Shown piece by piece: positions 12,421-24,129 of a DNA stretch of 64,000 bases (its first letter is position 1; every line of letters begins with the position of its first letter). This DNA is from Paroedura picta. Its lineage: Eukaryota > Chordata > Lepidosauria > Squamata > Gekkonidae. Where the stretch lies: assembly GCF_049243985.1 (NCBI RefSeq), contig NC_135386.1, positions 5,850,501 through 5,914,500 on the forward strand. Reading direction: 5' to 3'. The notes beneath the pieces are model-generated. The model made no database searches and was not told the DNA's origin. It was given only the letters and a program-made list of their open reading frames with translations. The position numbers and the translations under genes were made by a program.

Positions 12421-13404
12421 TATGCTTTTTTTCCAAGGACCCAATATCATGCTGGATAGCTTACAATTACATAATATGCTCAGAAACCCATAACGAGCCT
12501 ATGTTCAGAAACCGTAGCGAGCTTTTGGATCACTGCCTATATATACATAAATGTTTGGTTTTAGTCTTCATGACTGCACAGAGTAACCAGTTGGGATCAA
12601 ATTAGACAAGCACACGTCTGGACATCTTATCAAGCCAAGTCTTGTCCTCAGTATTCAAGCTGTATTTAATGGACTCTATATAGTGTGTTTAATATGCAGA
12701 AATGAGATTTTTCTCGAGAAAACGTTTGAAGAATTGCACTCGAGAACTTTCTCCTGGTGTTGCAAATCTTAACCCGCACAAGTGGGTTAATTCCGGTTAT
12801 CGTAACATGTCTTACAACTATGTTAATACTTAGCAGAAGGAAAAGACAGCTGCCTAGACTTTCAAGAGAAAAATAAGAGGCACTGTGTCCCTCTATAACC
12901 AAAAGTAACCTATCTGAAGTTCAAATTAGTTGATGTCAACAAACCGAATGCTGCAGTTCAAAAGATGTTGCACATGCTAGTAGCAGTTGAATTTTGCGAA
13001 CAGTAATGGGACGGCATTCTTCTACGATTATGTCATCCACTACTCACACACAAAGTTCTGTGGCAGGCATCCAATGAATACAAACTACTGTGATACTGTG
13101 AGGAACAGTCTGAAACCCACCACATTTTGAATCATAGTGTTCGGGACTGGGAGGTACCTTTAAGTTACATCCCAGGCCTTAAACAAGACAATTATATCCA
13201 ATACCACAGCTGAGTCATCTTGGAAACTAGCAGCAAGCTGTGCAGTCCAAGGAGAACTCCAAAGCGTCCTTTGGTAACCAGTTTCTCTATCAAACAAAAT
13301 CCGTATAGACAATTCCCCACATTTACCCACGATCTAAAGAATTTAATTCATATCTTAAGTACTTTTATCTTATTTTACTCCAGGAAAAAAAAGAAAGGAC
13401 TCAA

Positions 13405-13455
13405 ACACACGCAATATTTATTATATTTATATACCGCCCTCCCCGGGGGCTCAGC
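13405..13455 (-). repeat. LINE 3'-tail fragment
   Basis: A 'TATTTATATACCGCCCTCCCCGG' type block (rest diverged) is the reverse complement of the common tail 'gggcggtatataaata'. Family not assigned. Confidence 0.4.
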
Positions 13456-14574
13456 AAATATCATGCTTTGCTACATGAATGTGCTTGAAACTTATTTTCC
13501 TAGGAGATACACTGAAAATTATAATGAATAGAACCCAGTCACTGAAATGGATTTTCCAAGAAAGGTACATGCAAGTGAGCTGGCAGGAATCTAGCATCCT
13601 GCTCATAGATACTTCCTGAGGAAAAAAATTTCCCCCCAACCTAAGCCTCTACAGGCATCATGCCAAGAACACTCTCTCAAGGCAAACACTATGCTGGAAC
13701 TAGTTCTGCATAAAAGTGAATGAAGCCATGAAGAACTCAGGTAAGGCACCCGTACAATTTGCAAAACCAAATTAAGCAGAATAAGCCACAGATGAACCAG
13801 GTACCAGTGTTCCAAAGCAGCAAGCACCACTTGAAGAAATCAAGGACTCCAGGCATCATCCTTTCCCCCAAAAGGTGAACCAAAAGTGACCAAACTCCTC
13901 AGAAGTCAAGGTACCTGTGCAATAAACCAGGCAGTGAACACACAGACACACGCTCTGGAAGGGTGCATGAGCTGATGGTTATAGCAAAGAGGAAAAACAT
14001 GCACCTTGACCAGCATTCTTTCCCATACCTTTGAACTGCAAACCAATGCCCCCTTCATCAGCAAGCCCCCTCTTTTACCTCCAGAGACCCACAGACATCC
14101 ATCTATGACATCCGAAAGTTGAAGCAGGAACACCACCTGATGCCATACAAGCAGTAAAACACTGCTGCGGAAGCATGAATGAGGACTGGGGAAATCCAAA
14201 AGCCCTTTCCAGTGGAAACTTGCCAACAATATAGGATTGCAAATAAACTAGCCTTTTCCATGGGTGATTCCTTAGGATAAGACATCATGGCTGGTGCTGA
14301 AAGCACACAAGTACTCTCAACGGTAATGACTGCGATGCAGCTGAAACTTTCCCCACATTTCTAGCATGGGAAAGCTGGTGGGGCTCGAGATACTGCCTAG
14401 CTTCATCAGTACAAACAGAGAGTTGCAGTTGGATGACAGAATCAGGTTGGCCATAACTATGAGAAGGCCCTTTCATATAACGATTGCATGAGTGCAGCTC
14501 ACCTCTTAAGGAGGAAGATGCCTAGGATTTGTTCTTCCCAGACCATCATGATTTGTACAACTTACCTATAAGAT

Positions 14575-14790
14575 GCCCTGACTGGATGGCCCAGGCTAGC
14601 CCAATCTTTACCAGATCTCAGAAACTGAGCAGGATCACTTCTGGTTAGTACCTGAATGGCAGATGACCTAGGAAATCCAGAGTTGCTATGCAAAGGAAGA
14701 CAATGTCATGCACCTGTGTTCATCTCTGGCCTTGAAAACCTTAAAGGTCGCCAGAAGCCAGCTGACATACACGCACACGCTTACATGCGC
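14575..14790 (+). mobile_element. 5S-rRNA-derived SINE, copy A
   Basis: The head matches 5S rRNA: 'CCAGATCTCAGAAACTGAGCAGG' corresponds to the 5S internal control region and 'CTGGTTAGTACCTGAATGG' to the following segment. A body with 'CTTGAAAACCTTA' and a CA-rich tail follow. This is a dispersed SINE, not a functional 5S gene, because the promoter is diverged. Confidence 0.75.
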
Positions 14791-15041
14791 ACACACACCG
14801 AGATCCTGGTTCTGACGAACCTACAACATATAGTCATCGCCCTAGTACAAAAATGACAAGCTAAATTCCATGGTTGTCACAGCAATCTGAATGCAAAGAC
14901 ACCAAACAGTGGCAGAAGTGCTCATAGTCATGCAAAACTTTATGCTTTTTTTAAAAAAAAACAATAACAACAACCACCCAATCTTACATAAAGAAAACTG
15001 AAGTTTTAGGTAAAAACTTCCTGATGGCTGAGGCTTTAAAG

Positions 15042-15159
15042 CAGGGGTAGTCAAACTGTGGCCCTCCAGATGTCCATGGACTACAATGCATTTGCTGGCA
15101 GGGGCTCCTGGGAATTGTAGTCCATGGACATCTGGCGGGCCGCAGTTTGACTACCCGTG
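15042..15159. mobile_element. Palindromic hAT-like MITE, complete
   Basis: The terminal inverted repeats CAGGGGTAGTCAAACTG and CAGTTTGACTACCCGTG (one mismatch) extend inward, so nearly the whole element is a long palindrome around 'CATGGACTACAATG'. The 8-base flanks CTTTAAAG and CTTGAAAA match at six of eight positions, consistent with an aged hAT-style target duplication. It has no coding capacity. Confidence 0.7.
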
Positions 15160-15279
15160 CTTGAAAAGAACAAAACGACTTACTTTACAATCCTTGGGTA
15201 AACGTTCCCTTTCTTTGCCACCTTCCCTGAAGATTATACAATCGGTATTTTTGTAAAAGGGAACAGCTACGGAAATGAA

Positions 15280-15475
15280 GCCCTGACCTGACCTGGCTAT
15301 CCCACTCTCCTCACATCTCTGAAGCAAAGCAGGGATAGCTCTGGTTAGCACTTGGGGAAGGAGAATACCGAGGAAATTCACGGTTGCTATGCAGAGACAG
15401 ATATGAACCATCTCTGAATGTCTCTTGCCCTACCCGTCGTCATAAGTCAACTGCAACTTCACAACACTTCCCACA
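15280..15475 (+). mobile_element. 5S-rRNA-derived SINE, copy B
   Basis: Begins GCCCTGACCTGACCTGG and contains 'TCTGAAGCAAAGCAGGGAT' and 'CTGGTTAGCACTTGG', the 5S-like head, then a body ending in 'GTCATAAGTCAACTGCAAC'. It has the same orientation as copy A, about 700 bases downstream. Confidence 0.75.
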
Positions 15476-17005
15476 ACCACCAGGAAAATCAAGTGGCGCA
15501 CCCCCTTTTCGAACCAAAATGAGTCAGATAACTCTTTATAAATCCTAAAACATTACCTCTTCCCCCCCCCCCAAAAAAGTTGAACTTTCAGATGCAATGG
15601 ACAGACTGAGTGGGAATTAGTAGGAAGATTTCCCAGAAGGCTTATTCAAAGATAAGACACCCAAGACCTCCATAAGCATGAGGTCACGAGTTAAAAAATG
15701 CAGACAGTAGCTTTACTATGCCGAGCATATAGTCCTAGGTTTCGACTAGAGAGGATTCTCAGAGATTTAAAATAAATAAGCCAGTATTCATTTTAGAACA
15801 GGGATTACATTTTGGCTAGCGGCAGACAGATTTGCTGCTGGGAGAAAAAATGTGGAGAAAACTGTGTAAACAAAGCTGACTGCAGAAACATGGTCATTGA
15901 CTGCAACCTGCACTCAATGATTTGTTGATGCTAAGGGGCTCTCATCTTTCTCACAGCAAGCATCCTTGAGGCCTCAGCTCAGAGAACAGTTATATGGACT
16001 TGACTGCCACTCTCTTCAGCGATACATAACTGTACTCTTCTGTGATGGAACCATCATCCCATGTACTATAAAACATCATGCTGTGCCAATGTTCCAGTGT
16101 TGTGGAGCTGTCTTTCGGAGCCATTAGAAGATCTGCATCCCTTCTGCAGCTTTTGAGCAAGATGCTTTTTAAAGTGGGCTTTTGGCTCACAGGATCAGTA
16201 GCTTTTGCTGGACTTCTAAAACATGACTTCTTGCTGGCTATTTTCATTCCTATGTTACTGTTTATATCATTACCTACCTTGGACCCCATTTGCTTGGTAG
16301 GCAGGCAGTTTTGCGAATGTTTTTAAATAAATGATGCCACGCTTTTCTGCAGACAAGGAGTAGCAGCACCAGTTTCACAATGCAAGAAGACTCTATGGCC
16401 CTAAACGTGAACATATCTTGTGAACATATTTTAGCTAATCACAAAGGCACAGGAAGCTCTGATTCAGCCCTGCCTGCTGTGGTGGATGAAGACAGCATAC
16501 AGGGAACGAATGCAGGACGGAGACCTTTATTTCCTGTTTCTTCATTGACACTGCATACTTGACTAATTCATCCTCATAGGCATCCCTAAATAGGAAATGA
16601 GTTCAAAAGTGACCTGTCAGATAAAAACGAATGAATTATTCTCTGCACCCATAATGATCCTACAACCAACCACGCCTTGGGCCCATGGCAAATCTCCCAC
16701 CGATATTAATAGGGGCAGACTTCACTTCCACAAGTGAGTTGTGGAATGGCAGCCAGCCATTTCCAAACCCTTTCCCCTGCCACACACACTTAATGCACAT
16801 TGATTTCCTCCGTCAGATTGCAAATTCACTTCCATACGGGAAACGTCTTGCATTTTCATAATTGTCCTGCTGCTTGAGGACTGGGGCTGACTCAGGCATA
16901 TAGAGTCATATGAGAAAACAACAGAGAACGTTTTGAGGGAGAGCTCATCCATAAATTACATTGTGCAGGACTCCATTTTTGCTTTGGAACGGCAGACAAC
17001 TGAGA

Positions 17006-17282
17006 AGAAGAAGAGTTGGTTCTTATATGCTGCTTTTCCCTACCCGAAGGAGGCTCAAAGCGGCTTACAGTCGCCTTCCCATTCCTCTCCCCACAACAGA
17101 CACCCTGTGAGGTGGGTGAGGCTGAGAGAGTGCTGATATCACTGCCCGGTCGGGACAGTTTTATCAGTGCCGTAGCAAGCCCAAGGTCACCCAGCTGGTT
17201 GCATGTGGGGGAGCACAGAATCGAACCTGGCATGCCAGATTAGAAGTCCGCACTCCTAACCACTACACCAAACTGGCTCTCA
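17006..17282 (-). mobile_element. tRNA-headed squamate SINE, nearly full length
   Basis: On the minus strand it starts with 'GAGCCAGTTTGGTGTAGTGG' and has a B-box-like GGTTCGATTC. The 'CAGCCAGCTGGGTGACCTTGGGC'-type body follows, then 'AAGCCGCTTTGAGCC', ending in the 'AACCAACTCTTCTTCTT' tail. This is the most abundant SINE family in the window. Confidence 0.8.
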
Positions 17283-17754
17283 CTCTTAGAACACTTCTTT
17301 TTTTTAATTCCTTTTTTTGTGGGTTGGTTAGCAATCCTCCCTCTGACTTCAGGAGGACATCAGACACAAATGACAGCAATTTCATGCAAGGACAAGGAAC
17401 TGAAGTCTTGAAATGCAAGACCCAAGAACTTTTCTAACAACATAAAAGTGACTTTGAAGGCTGGAGCCTGCACAGTGTTAATTCCACACATACAAAGAGA
17501 GATTTCTGAAAGGCAAGAACCCTCATGCGTAAATCATAGATACTTTTATTAGGTTTTGTGGCTTTCAGTCAAATAAAACTCTACTTGTATATTGAGTTTT
17601 CCTTCATATCCACAAGGAAGGGAAACTATGTTTAATGAGCGATTTTTCTATTGCCACATTGTTGCCCTTTCCTTGCAGCACACTGTCATAACAAGAACGA
17701 CATTTGACAACTTCCTATTTCGAAAGGCTAGTTTTGGAGGAAATAAACCTGATT

Positions 17755-17942
17755 GTGATGGCCATTATGGTGTAGAGGTCAGGGGGTGAGACTAGGAGAC
17801 CCAGATTCATGACCCTAGGCCAGTCACACATACTCAGCCTAACTAACTCCACAGGGCTGTTTGTCAGGAAGGGCCAGAGAAGGCTGTAAACCACTTTGGG
17901 TTCCCACTGGGGAGGGAAGTGGGACATAAATGAAGTAAACAA
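17755..17942 (+). mobile_element. tRNA-headed SINE, variant copy
   Basis: A 'TGGTGTAGAGGTCAGGGGGTGAGAC' type head, a 'CCTAGGCCAGTCACACA' body and a 'GTAAACCACTTTGGG' segment mark a diverged relative of the tRNA-headed SINE. It lies immediately upstream of another copy. Confidence 0.55.
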
Positions 17943-17961
17943 GCCACTACATTCCAGAGGG

Positions 17962-18205
17962 GTATAGTGGTTAAAGAGTGGCAGGCTCTAATCTGGAGAA
18001 CTGGGTTTGATTCCCCACTCCGCCACTACATGCAGCCAGCTTGGAGACCTTGGGCCACTCACAGTTCTCTTAGAGCTGTTCTTGCAGAGCAGCTATCTGA
18101 GCTCTCTCTTAGCCCAGGGTGTCTGCTGTGAGGGAAGCAAGGGAAAGGTATTTATAAACCAATTTGGGAGTCCTTTGGGAAGTGAAAAGTCGGGTATTTT
18201 AAAAA
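17962..18205 (+). mobile_element. tRNA-headed SINE
   Basis: A 'GTATAGTGGTTAAAGAGTGG' head, 'GGTTTGATTCCCCAC' B box, 'CATGCAGCCAGCTTGG' body and 'GGTATTTTAAA' tail. Same family and orientation as the variant copy just upstream. Confidence 0.75.
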
Positions 18206-19079
18206 AAACAGCTCTTTTCCAAAACAGTTTATTTTAATGGAAATATTTCCATCGGTATCCAAAGCATACTAGGTTTGTATCCCACAAGTCTACCAAGATG
18301 CTCAGTGCTGTATACTAGGTACCCTATCCGTATGTTAACCAATCAGAGATCTACTTGGCTTTACAAAGTAATCCACCCTGGACATTTTCAAAACATTCTT
18401 TGAGTACCTCACACATGAAAATGCACACTGGATGAAAGAGCTCATCACTACTGCATCAAAAGCGCCATCATTCAGAAAGAAAATGTGTGTGAGGAGGAAA
18501 CACAGGCAGGAAGAAAATACTGTGAAAAAAATATATTAATATTAATGTTACAGAAGCTGGCAATTTAAGCGGTTGTTTACATTTCAGCCCATTTTCCAAT
18601 AAATATGACGCAATTTAACTGTTCACTGCAATTCCCACAGCTATGTCAGAAGCAGGGATCCAACGCTGCCAAATCAATTGATCTTGGAAACCTGAAGCAA
18701 GAAATTCAGTCTCTTTCCTTAAATAACCAAGCTCCTTCTTAGCTCAGTGTCAAAACCACAGCACATTCTTTGAAATACTCACACACAAACATTCCTACCC
18801 ATGAAGCGTATTTGAATAACTCAGTTTTTGGTAAAAGAGCAGTCAGATACACATCTGTACCCAATAAGTAAAAATTATGCTCATAGTTTAGAGACTGGTT
18901 ATGATGGTCAACGATACAGCAATATTGCAAATTAGGCATCTTAAAAAACACCTCTGGTGGATGTGACTGCATGAACTCATGAAACTGCCTAATCAGACTG
19001 TTAGTTTGTCAAGGTTAATATTGTCAGCTCTGACTAGGAATAGTTCTTCAGGGTTTCAGATAGAATTTTATCACTGCTA

Positions 19080-19165
19080 TGAGATTTTTTTATCTGTAGA
19101 TGTCAGGAATTGAACCTGGGACCTTTTGAATGCAAAGCAGATGCTCTAGCATTGAACCTTGGTGT
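19080..19165 (-). mobile_element. SINE head of the 'ggctcagtggtagagc' type
   Basis: The reverse complement contains GGTTCAATTCC (B box, plus 19107-19117) preceded by 'AGAGCATCTGCTTTGCAT', the head of another tRNA-derived SINE family. The body is not recognisable. Confidence 0.55.
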
Positions 19166-21039
19166 CAGCATTGTTAAAGATGCTCACACTCCATCCCAGG
19201 GACTGCACAGATACCTATGGCACAGTATTTTCAGAACCAAAGTATCAGTCTCTACTCTACCCCTTTCTCCCACACACTCTGCTGTATCAATGGGATAGTG
19301 AAGACTCCCATGCAACCCTATTTAAGAGTTGGCAGAGCTGTCAAGGAGAAGGAAAATTCAGCTTCCCTTTGAGATTGGCTGTGAAACCTGCACACTAAAT
19401 TAAATGATATTTCAGGTCCCTGAAATCATATTCCAGTTACATCAGCAAAACAATGACCACCTGGTTAGCCCACCCCAGTGGTGAACAAAGCACTCAATTT
19501 CCTTTTAAGTAAATATTTTTAATCTACTTATTCCTGTATTTATCCTTTCACAACAACTTTCACTTGAGCTGCTGCTAACCCATGACACCATGAAAGCAGA
19601 CATGACCAGCAGCCCCAAAATAACTGTGAATAATCAACGGAACGTCATGATTTGAGTCATTTCAAAAAGTTTAACTGAGGCACTTTAATCTGGTGGCTGC
19701 AACAGTAAGTCCATTGCGAAAAAGCATCACAGTTTTTGCTTTGTCTTGATCTAAGTTATGGCCCTCAATATTTTTGACCGTCAAGAAAGTCAGATCAAGC
19801 AAATCACCAATACCTATAACCATTTCTAAGAGCCAATGTAAAAGTAACCATATATTTTCCCATCATTCAGCAGATATAAACCAAACTCAGTTTCAGAATG
19901 AAGCATGAAACCACAAGCTAAACACATGTATAAATAACTTTGGTACCATTTAAGGATATATGTTTGATTTTTAAAAAGTGGAAAGTGGGGCTAGAACCAC
20001 AATCTAGTCCAAGTTAAGCACTTTTAAACCCGAGTTAACTTCATGGAACTTTTAAAACAGTGGCTTTTTTTCTCACTTGAACCCAGTGAAGATGAGGAGT
20101 GTCTACCTTTGACTGGATCAGTTAAGAATTTTTAAACATGCAGGTTAGTGAGGAATGCAAAAAACAGGTTTCATGGGTCTGAGTTATATCACTGATGGAG
20201 AATCCAGCATTTGGGAGTTTTACCTCAAATATTAGTGATTTGTATTAAAAACGAACTATATCCAGGAGCCAAAACATCTCCTCAACTGCAGCAATAGTTT
20301 ACTACAGAGCTTCTCAAACCTCAATTACCAGGTCACCGTGGTGCCTAGAAATTTCATTTTGGGGCCAAGTAATTTTCACCAATAATTTTACCGCAATTAT
20401 CAGTGCGTGGAATTCTTAAAACCTCACTAGCGGACAATTAATTCACTTTTTAAGTAGTGGCTTTTTATACGGGATCCAATAAAAATGGAGTGTTTTAAAG
20501 CCATAATGGAGTTACGAAAAATTTGGGAGAAGTAAGGCAAGGTTTAGAGATCAAGTTTTTTGTTGTGCTGAAGAGAACCAACTGTACTAAACACCTTTAT
20601 CATATCATCGCTTTAATATTATTACAAGAAACTGACAAGAATAGGATTAGGTATTGTGGCAGTAAAATTCAGAACATCTGGACAATAAAACACAAAACCT
20701 TGGAAGAGCCTGGCTCAAACAGTCAAAGAAAATTTGCCAAGGTTTGGCTTACTATGTGACACGCAGGGACGATACAGCTGTGCTTGAGAAACAACCCCCC
20801 CCCCCCACACACACACAGAACAATCTGCATAGTTTACCCAAGGTTTTCATAACCGTGTATACTGACTTAACCTGCTGCATTTAATATTAAAGAGAATAGT
20901 ACATCGTGATGCTGGTATCTAGTTCTACATGTAAATAAAATGGCTGAAATCTGGTCCCGAGGCGTATATAAATGATTGTTTTCATCACATTCAGAGGCAT
21001 GGTTGGTTGAAAGTCCTACATGTTCCACTGAGAAACCGC

Positions 21040-21470
21040 TCTAACAGTCAGAACTTCTTCCGGATGTTTAGACAGAATTTCTTTTGAATTAATTCCATCC
21101 CATTGGTTCTGGTCCGTCCCTCTGGGGCAAGAGAGAACAACTCTGCTCCATCCTCCATATGGCACCCTTTTAAATACTTGAAGATGGTTATCAGATCCCC
21201 TCTCAGTTGTCTCCTCTCCAGTCTAAACAGACCAAGCTCCCCCAACCTTTCTTCACACGTTTTGGACTCCAAGCCCCTCACAATCTTTGTTGCCCTCCTC
21301 AGGACATGCTCCAGTTTGTCTACATCTCTCTTCAACTGGGGTGCCCAAAACTGAACACAGTACTCCAAGTGAGGCCGAACCAGAGCAGAGTACAGCGGTA
21401 CCATCATCTCCCATGATCTGGACACGATACTCCGTTTGATATAGCGCAAAATCCCATTTGCCTTTTTAGT
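21040..21470 (-). mobile_element. CR1 LINE ORF2 C-terminal fragment
   Basis: A 133-residue open stretch on the minus strand carries [15 protein letters not shown], a '[16 protein letters not shown]' block and '[17 protein letters not shown]', which together mark the C-terminal part of CR1 reverse transcriptase ORF2. The remainder of the LINE is missing. The open frame is a remnant, not a host gene. Confidence 0.85.
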
Positions 21471-23518
21471 AAAGGTGTATACAAATCAGAAATGAAACTT
21501 TTTACCTTTAAAAAAAGAGGTGGCTTGGTAAAAGAAATACAGAGGACAGTGTTATCTTGAAATTCATTATTTCTGATATTACAGATATATTGCAAGCAGC
21601 TTCTGCCTGCCATGTGTGTGGAGCTTACCGGCTATATTACACAACCACAGACCATTTTTCCACATGCTTCAATCAAAGACTAAAAATATGCAAATGAGCT
21701 CTGAAGCACATGGTCCATGCGGGCTTTATCTCTAGCGTCACTAACCGCTACAAAAGCATGAGAAAATGCAGGGTAAATAAATGTGTGGGTTTATCTGCAC
21801 AATCCTGTACAGCACGCCCCAAGCATGTTCACTCCTTTGCGAGAAGCACCTGCAAGGTCCTTTGAGCATGGTGTTCTTGGAGGGGGACGGTGGAGAAGGG
21901 ATGCCGTGCTGTAATGATCCCTGTCACTTTGGAGGGGAATAAGCCTCATGGCTGTACGGTCTTTTCTCCCCCCTGCCCCCCCTGCCCCAGTCTTAACGGA
22001 AGCACTCTCAATTTGGCTCTGAAAAACAAATAAGCCAAATAAGCCACTACAGCACAAGCAGAGCGCAGAGGTCCGTACAAAACTGGGGGAAGAAAAGGGG
22101 GGGGAAAGAGGGGGAACTGCTTAAGTCAGTAAAGAACAGATAAGAGTTGCCACGCATAAGAACTCCATCAGGGAGGCACTCGTCCTCTTTAAGACTCTTT
22201 AGATAGCCCTGGCAATAAGTGAGAAGGTGGATTGCACTGTTTATCAGTGCAAGATAAGAACAGAAGCCAGGGAACTCCGTTTCACAGCCGTACTAAGCTT
22301 GAATAAGAACACGACCTGTCTGCATCCAAAAGCCTCACTCACTCAGCTAAGGATTTTTACACTGAAGATTTCCTTCAGATTCCTAAAGTGCCTCACTCCA
22401 TCGCAAACCCCACATGTGTGGTACCCGCTGCACCACACACAGCGAGAAAACACCCATGAAGAAAGCACAGGTGCTACCCATTCCATGCAGCCTTTATGAT
22501 AAGCTTTGCAGTGATGCGGGTGTAGTGCTAACAGTACCTAGCAGCAAGAGGAACATTTTTTTTACCCATTTGTGTGCACTGCAAGGGGAACACAGCGCAA
22601 ATTCTGCCATTCTATTTTTAAAAAAGAGAGACGTCCTCATTTTGGTTCCTTTACCAACCATTCGACAGGTCGCCTATTTGCTACGTAAAAGTGCTTCTCA
22701 CTAAGGACGCATCGCAACCGACCGAAGCCATCTAAACCTGTTAATGGGGGGAAAACAAGAAAGTTGCTCCCGAGAGCTGAGCTCTCAGGCTGTCTACATT
22801 CCCACAATACAGCAGCTGCAGCGCAGATTTTCAGCTCCTAGACACACCAATGCAACAGCCACCATGGGGGGGGGGGGGGAGAGAAGGCCAGTGCCAGAAA
22901 TACAAGACACTGTAGCGGGGTTCCAAAAATGGATGATCTCATACTACATTCAACACCACCAAAAAAAAAAAAGGACACGGGGAGGAGAAAGAGAGAGGCA
23001 GAAAAGCAAAAAAAAATCTCTCCTATGACCTTGCAAGGGAAAGGGGGGAGGGAGGGATGTGTCAGCCAGCCAGCCTTTCAGACACATTTCAATGGGGGGG
23101 GGGTGGCATCGCAGAGCTCCCCACCAAGGCCAAACTGGGAGAAGGGGAAAGAGATGGCCAAGGAGCAGGGGAAAGCGGCTTGCTGCCCACGGGCTGCAAT
23201 GAATGGGCCTCTTGCAGGGGCCGCCCCAGCTCCTTTGCCCGCGCCAGGGACTAGAAACATCGCCCGTCAGACGCTGCCTCGGGAACTGTCACGCGCAGAC
23301 GGCCGGCCGGACAGACTGACAGAGAGGCAGAGGCGCGCGCCCGCCCGCTCCCCCCTGCCCGTCAGATTTTGAACCCGGGGCGGCCGTTAACGTCCGGCCA
23401 AACCGCCGTTGCCAACTGACCGTTGGGGAGCAGAGGGGAGGGGGGAATGGAACGGAGCCGGGCGGGGAAAGGGGAGGGAGAGCAACCGCCGCCGCGACAA
23501 GGATGAGGGGCGTCTCAC

Positions 23519-23850
23519 CTGTGGGTCGGGCGGGGCCGCCGCATCCCTCCTCGGCTCATCTCTCCCTTTCCCTCGCTCCCTCCCCAGAACCGAGAGGCTC
23601 TCGCCGCCCGCCGGGAGGGACGACGACCGCCGCAGTCTCCGCCTTCTCGTCCGTCCCCCCCCCTCTCCTCCTGAGGAAACGCCGCTGCGCTTCTCTCCCT
23701 CACACCCGCAAGCGCATGCGCGCCCGGCCCGCCTTCCCTCTGCGATCACTCTCCCCCTCAGTCCCGCCCCTCCGCCAGGGGAACGCCACGCCCCCCTCTT
23801 CCCACCACCTAAAACCCTCGCGAGCGACGCGCGCCTCTCCCACCGGCACG
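23519..23850 (-). other. MYO9A noncoding exon 1 (inferred)
   Basis: On the minus strand the sequence CCCACAG|GTGAGACG gives a consensus donor after base 23,519. The exon would lie in the CpG island and hold 5' UTR. The transcription start is not visible; the upper limit given is a guess. Support comes from synteny with mammals and from the donor, not from coding sequence. Confidence 0.45.
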
Positions 23851-23999
23851 CCAAGCTCCGCCCATGCACCGCCCCCAAAAACCCGCCCGCCGGTTTGCGC
23901 TGTCTCGCGCGCAAACGCGCGTGCGCGAGCGAGCGAGCCCAACGCCACCATTCGTCTGTTAATCGGCTTCTTTTTCTTTTCTTTTTTTTTTTTTTTGCT

Positions 24000-24129
24000 T
24001 CGCCCTCATTCGCTGGAGGAGGAAAAGGGGGCGAGGCGTCGAGTGACAGCGAGAGGCGTTTACGACGCGGAGGCGAGGCGCTTTACGGTGGCGCTTAGCA
24101 ACCGCGGGAGGATGAGGCGGGCGCGACAG
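24000..24129 (+). other. SENP8 noncoding exon 1 (inferred)
   Basis: The plus-strand donor GCGACAG|GTAAGGGC ends a likely 5' UTR exon at 24,129. Joined to the acceptor at 28,798, an ATG at 24,112 would open an 11-codon upstream frame that stops before the SENP8 start. The 5' limit is not determined. Confidence 0.5.

Larger units (their letters stand above)
1..23518 (-). other. MYO9A first intron (inferred), no coding exon seen
   Basis: The minus-strand donor at the CpG island and the neighbouring SENP8 and GRAMD2A genes place this stretch inside the long first intron of MYO9A. I looked for the large first coding exon of MYO9A (start of the myosin IXa N-terminus) on the minus strand and did not find it, so the intron would run past the left edge. 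The repeats I recognise are listed separately. Stretches where I see nothing beyond short low-complexity tracts are 1-2480, 2600-4440, 6770-7500, 8100-9370, 9480-11100, 12420-14570, 15480-17000, 18240-19060, 19170-21030 and 21480-23140. Short open frames here have no recognisable domain. Assignment to MYO9A rests on synteny, not on coding sequence. Confidence 0.6.

Noticed and set aside
14575-14790. Functional 5S rRNA gene
   Set aside because: The similarity is partial and the head is joined to a SINE body with a CA-rich tail, so it is a retroposon.
15990-16326. 99-codon minus frame and 82-codon plus frame around 16.0-16.3 kb
   Set aside because: No family recognised, no splice or promoter context, and the frames overlap. 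A pseudogene fragment cannot be excluded but I cannot support one.
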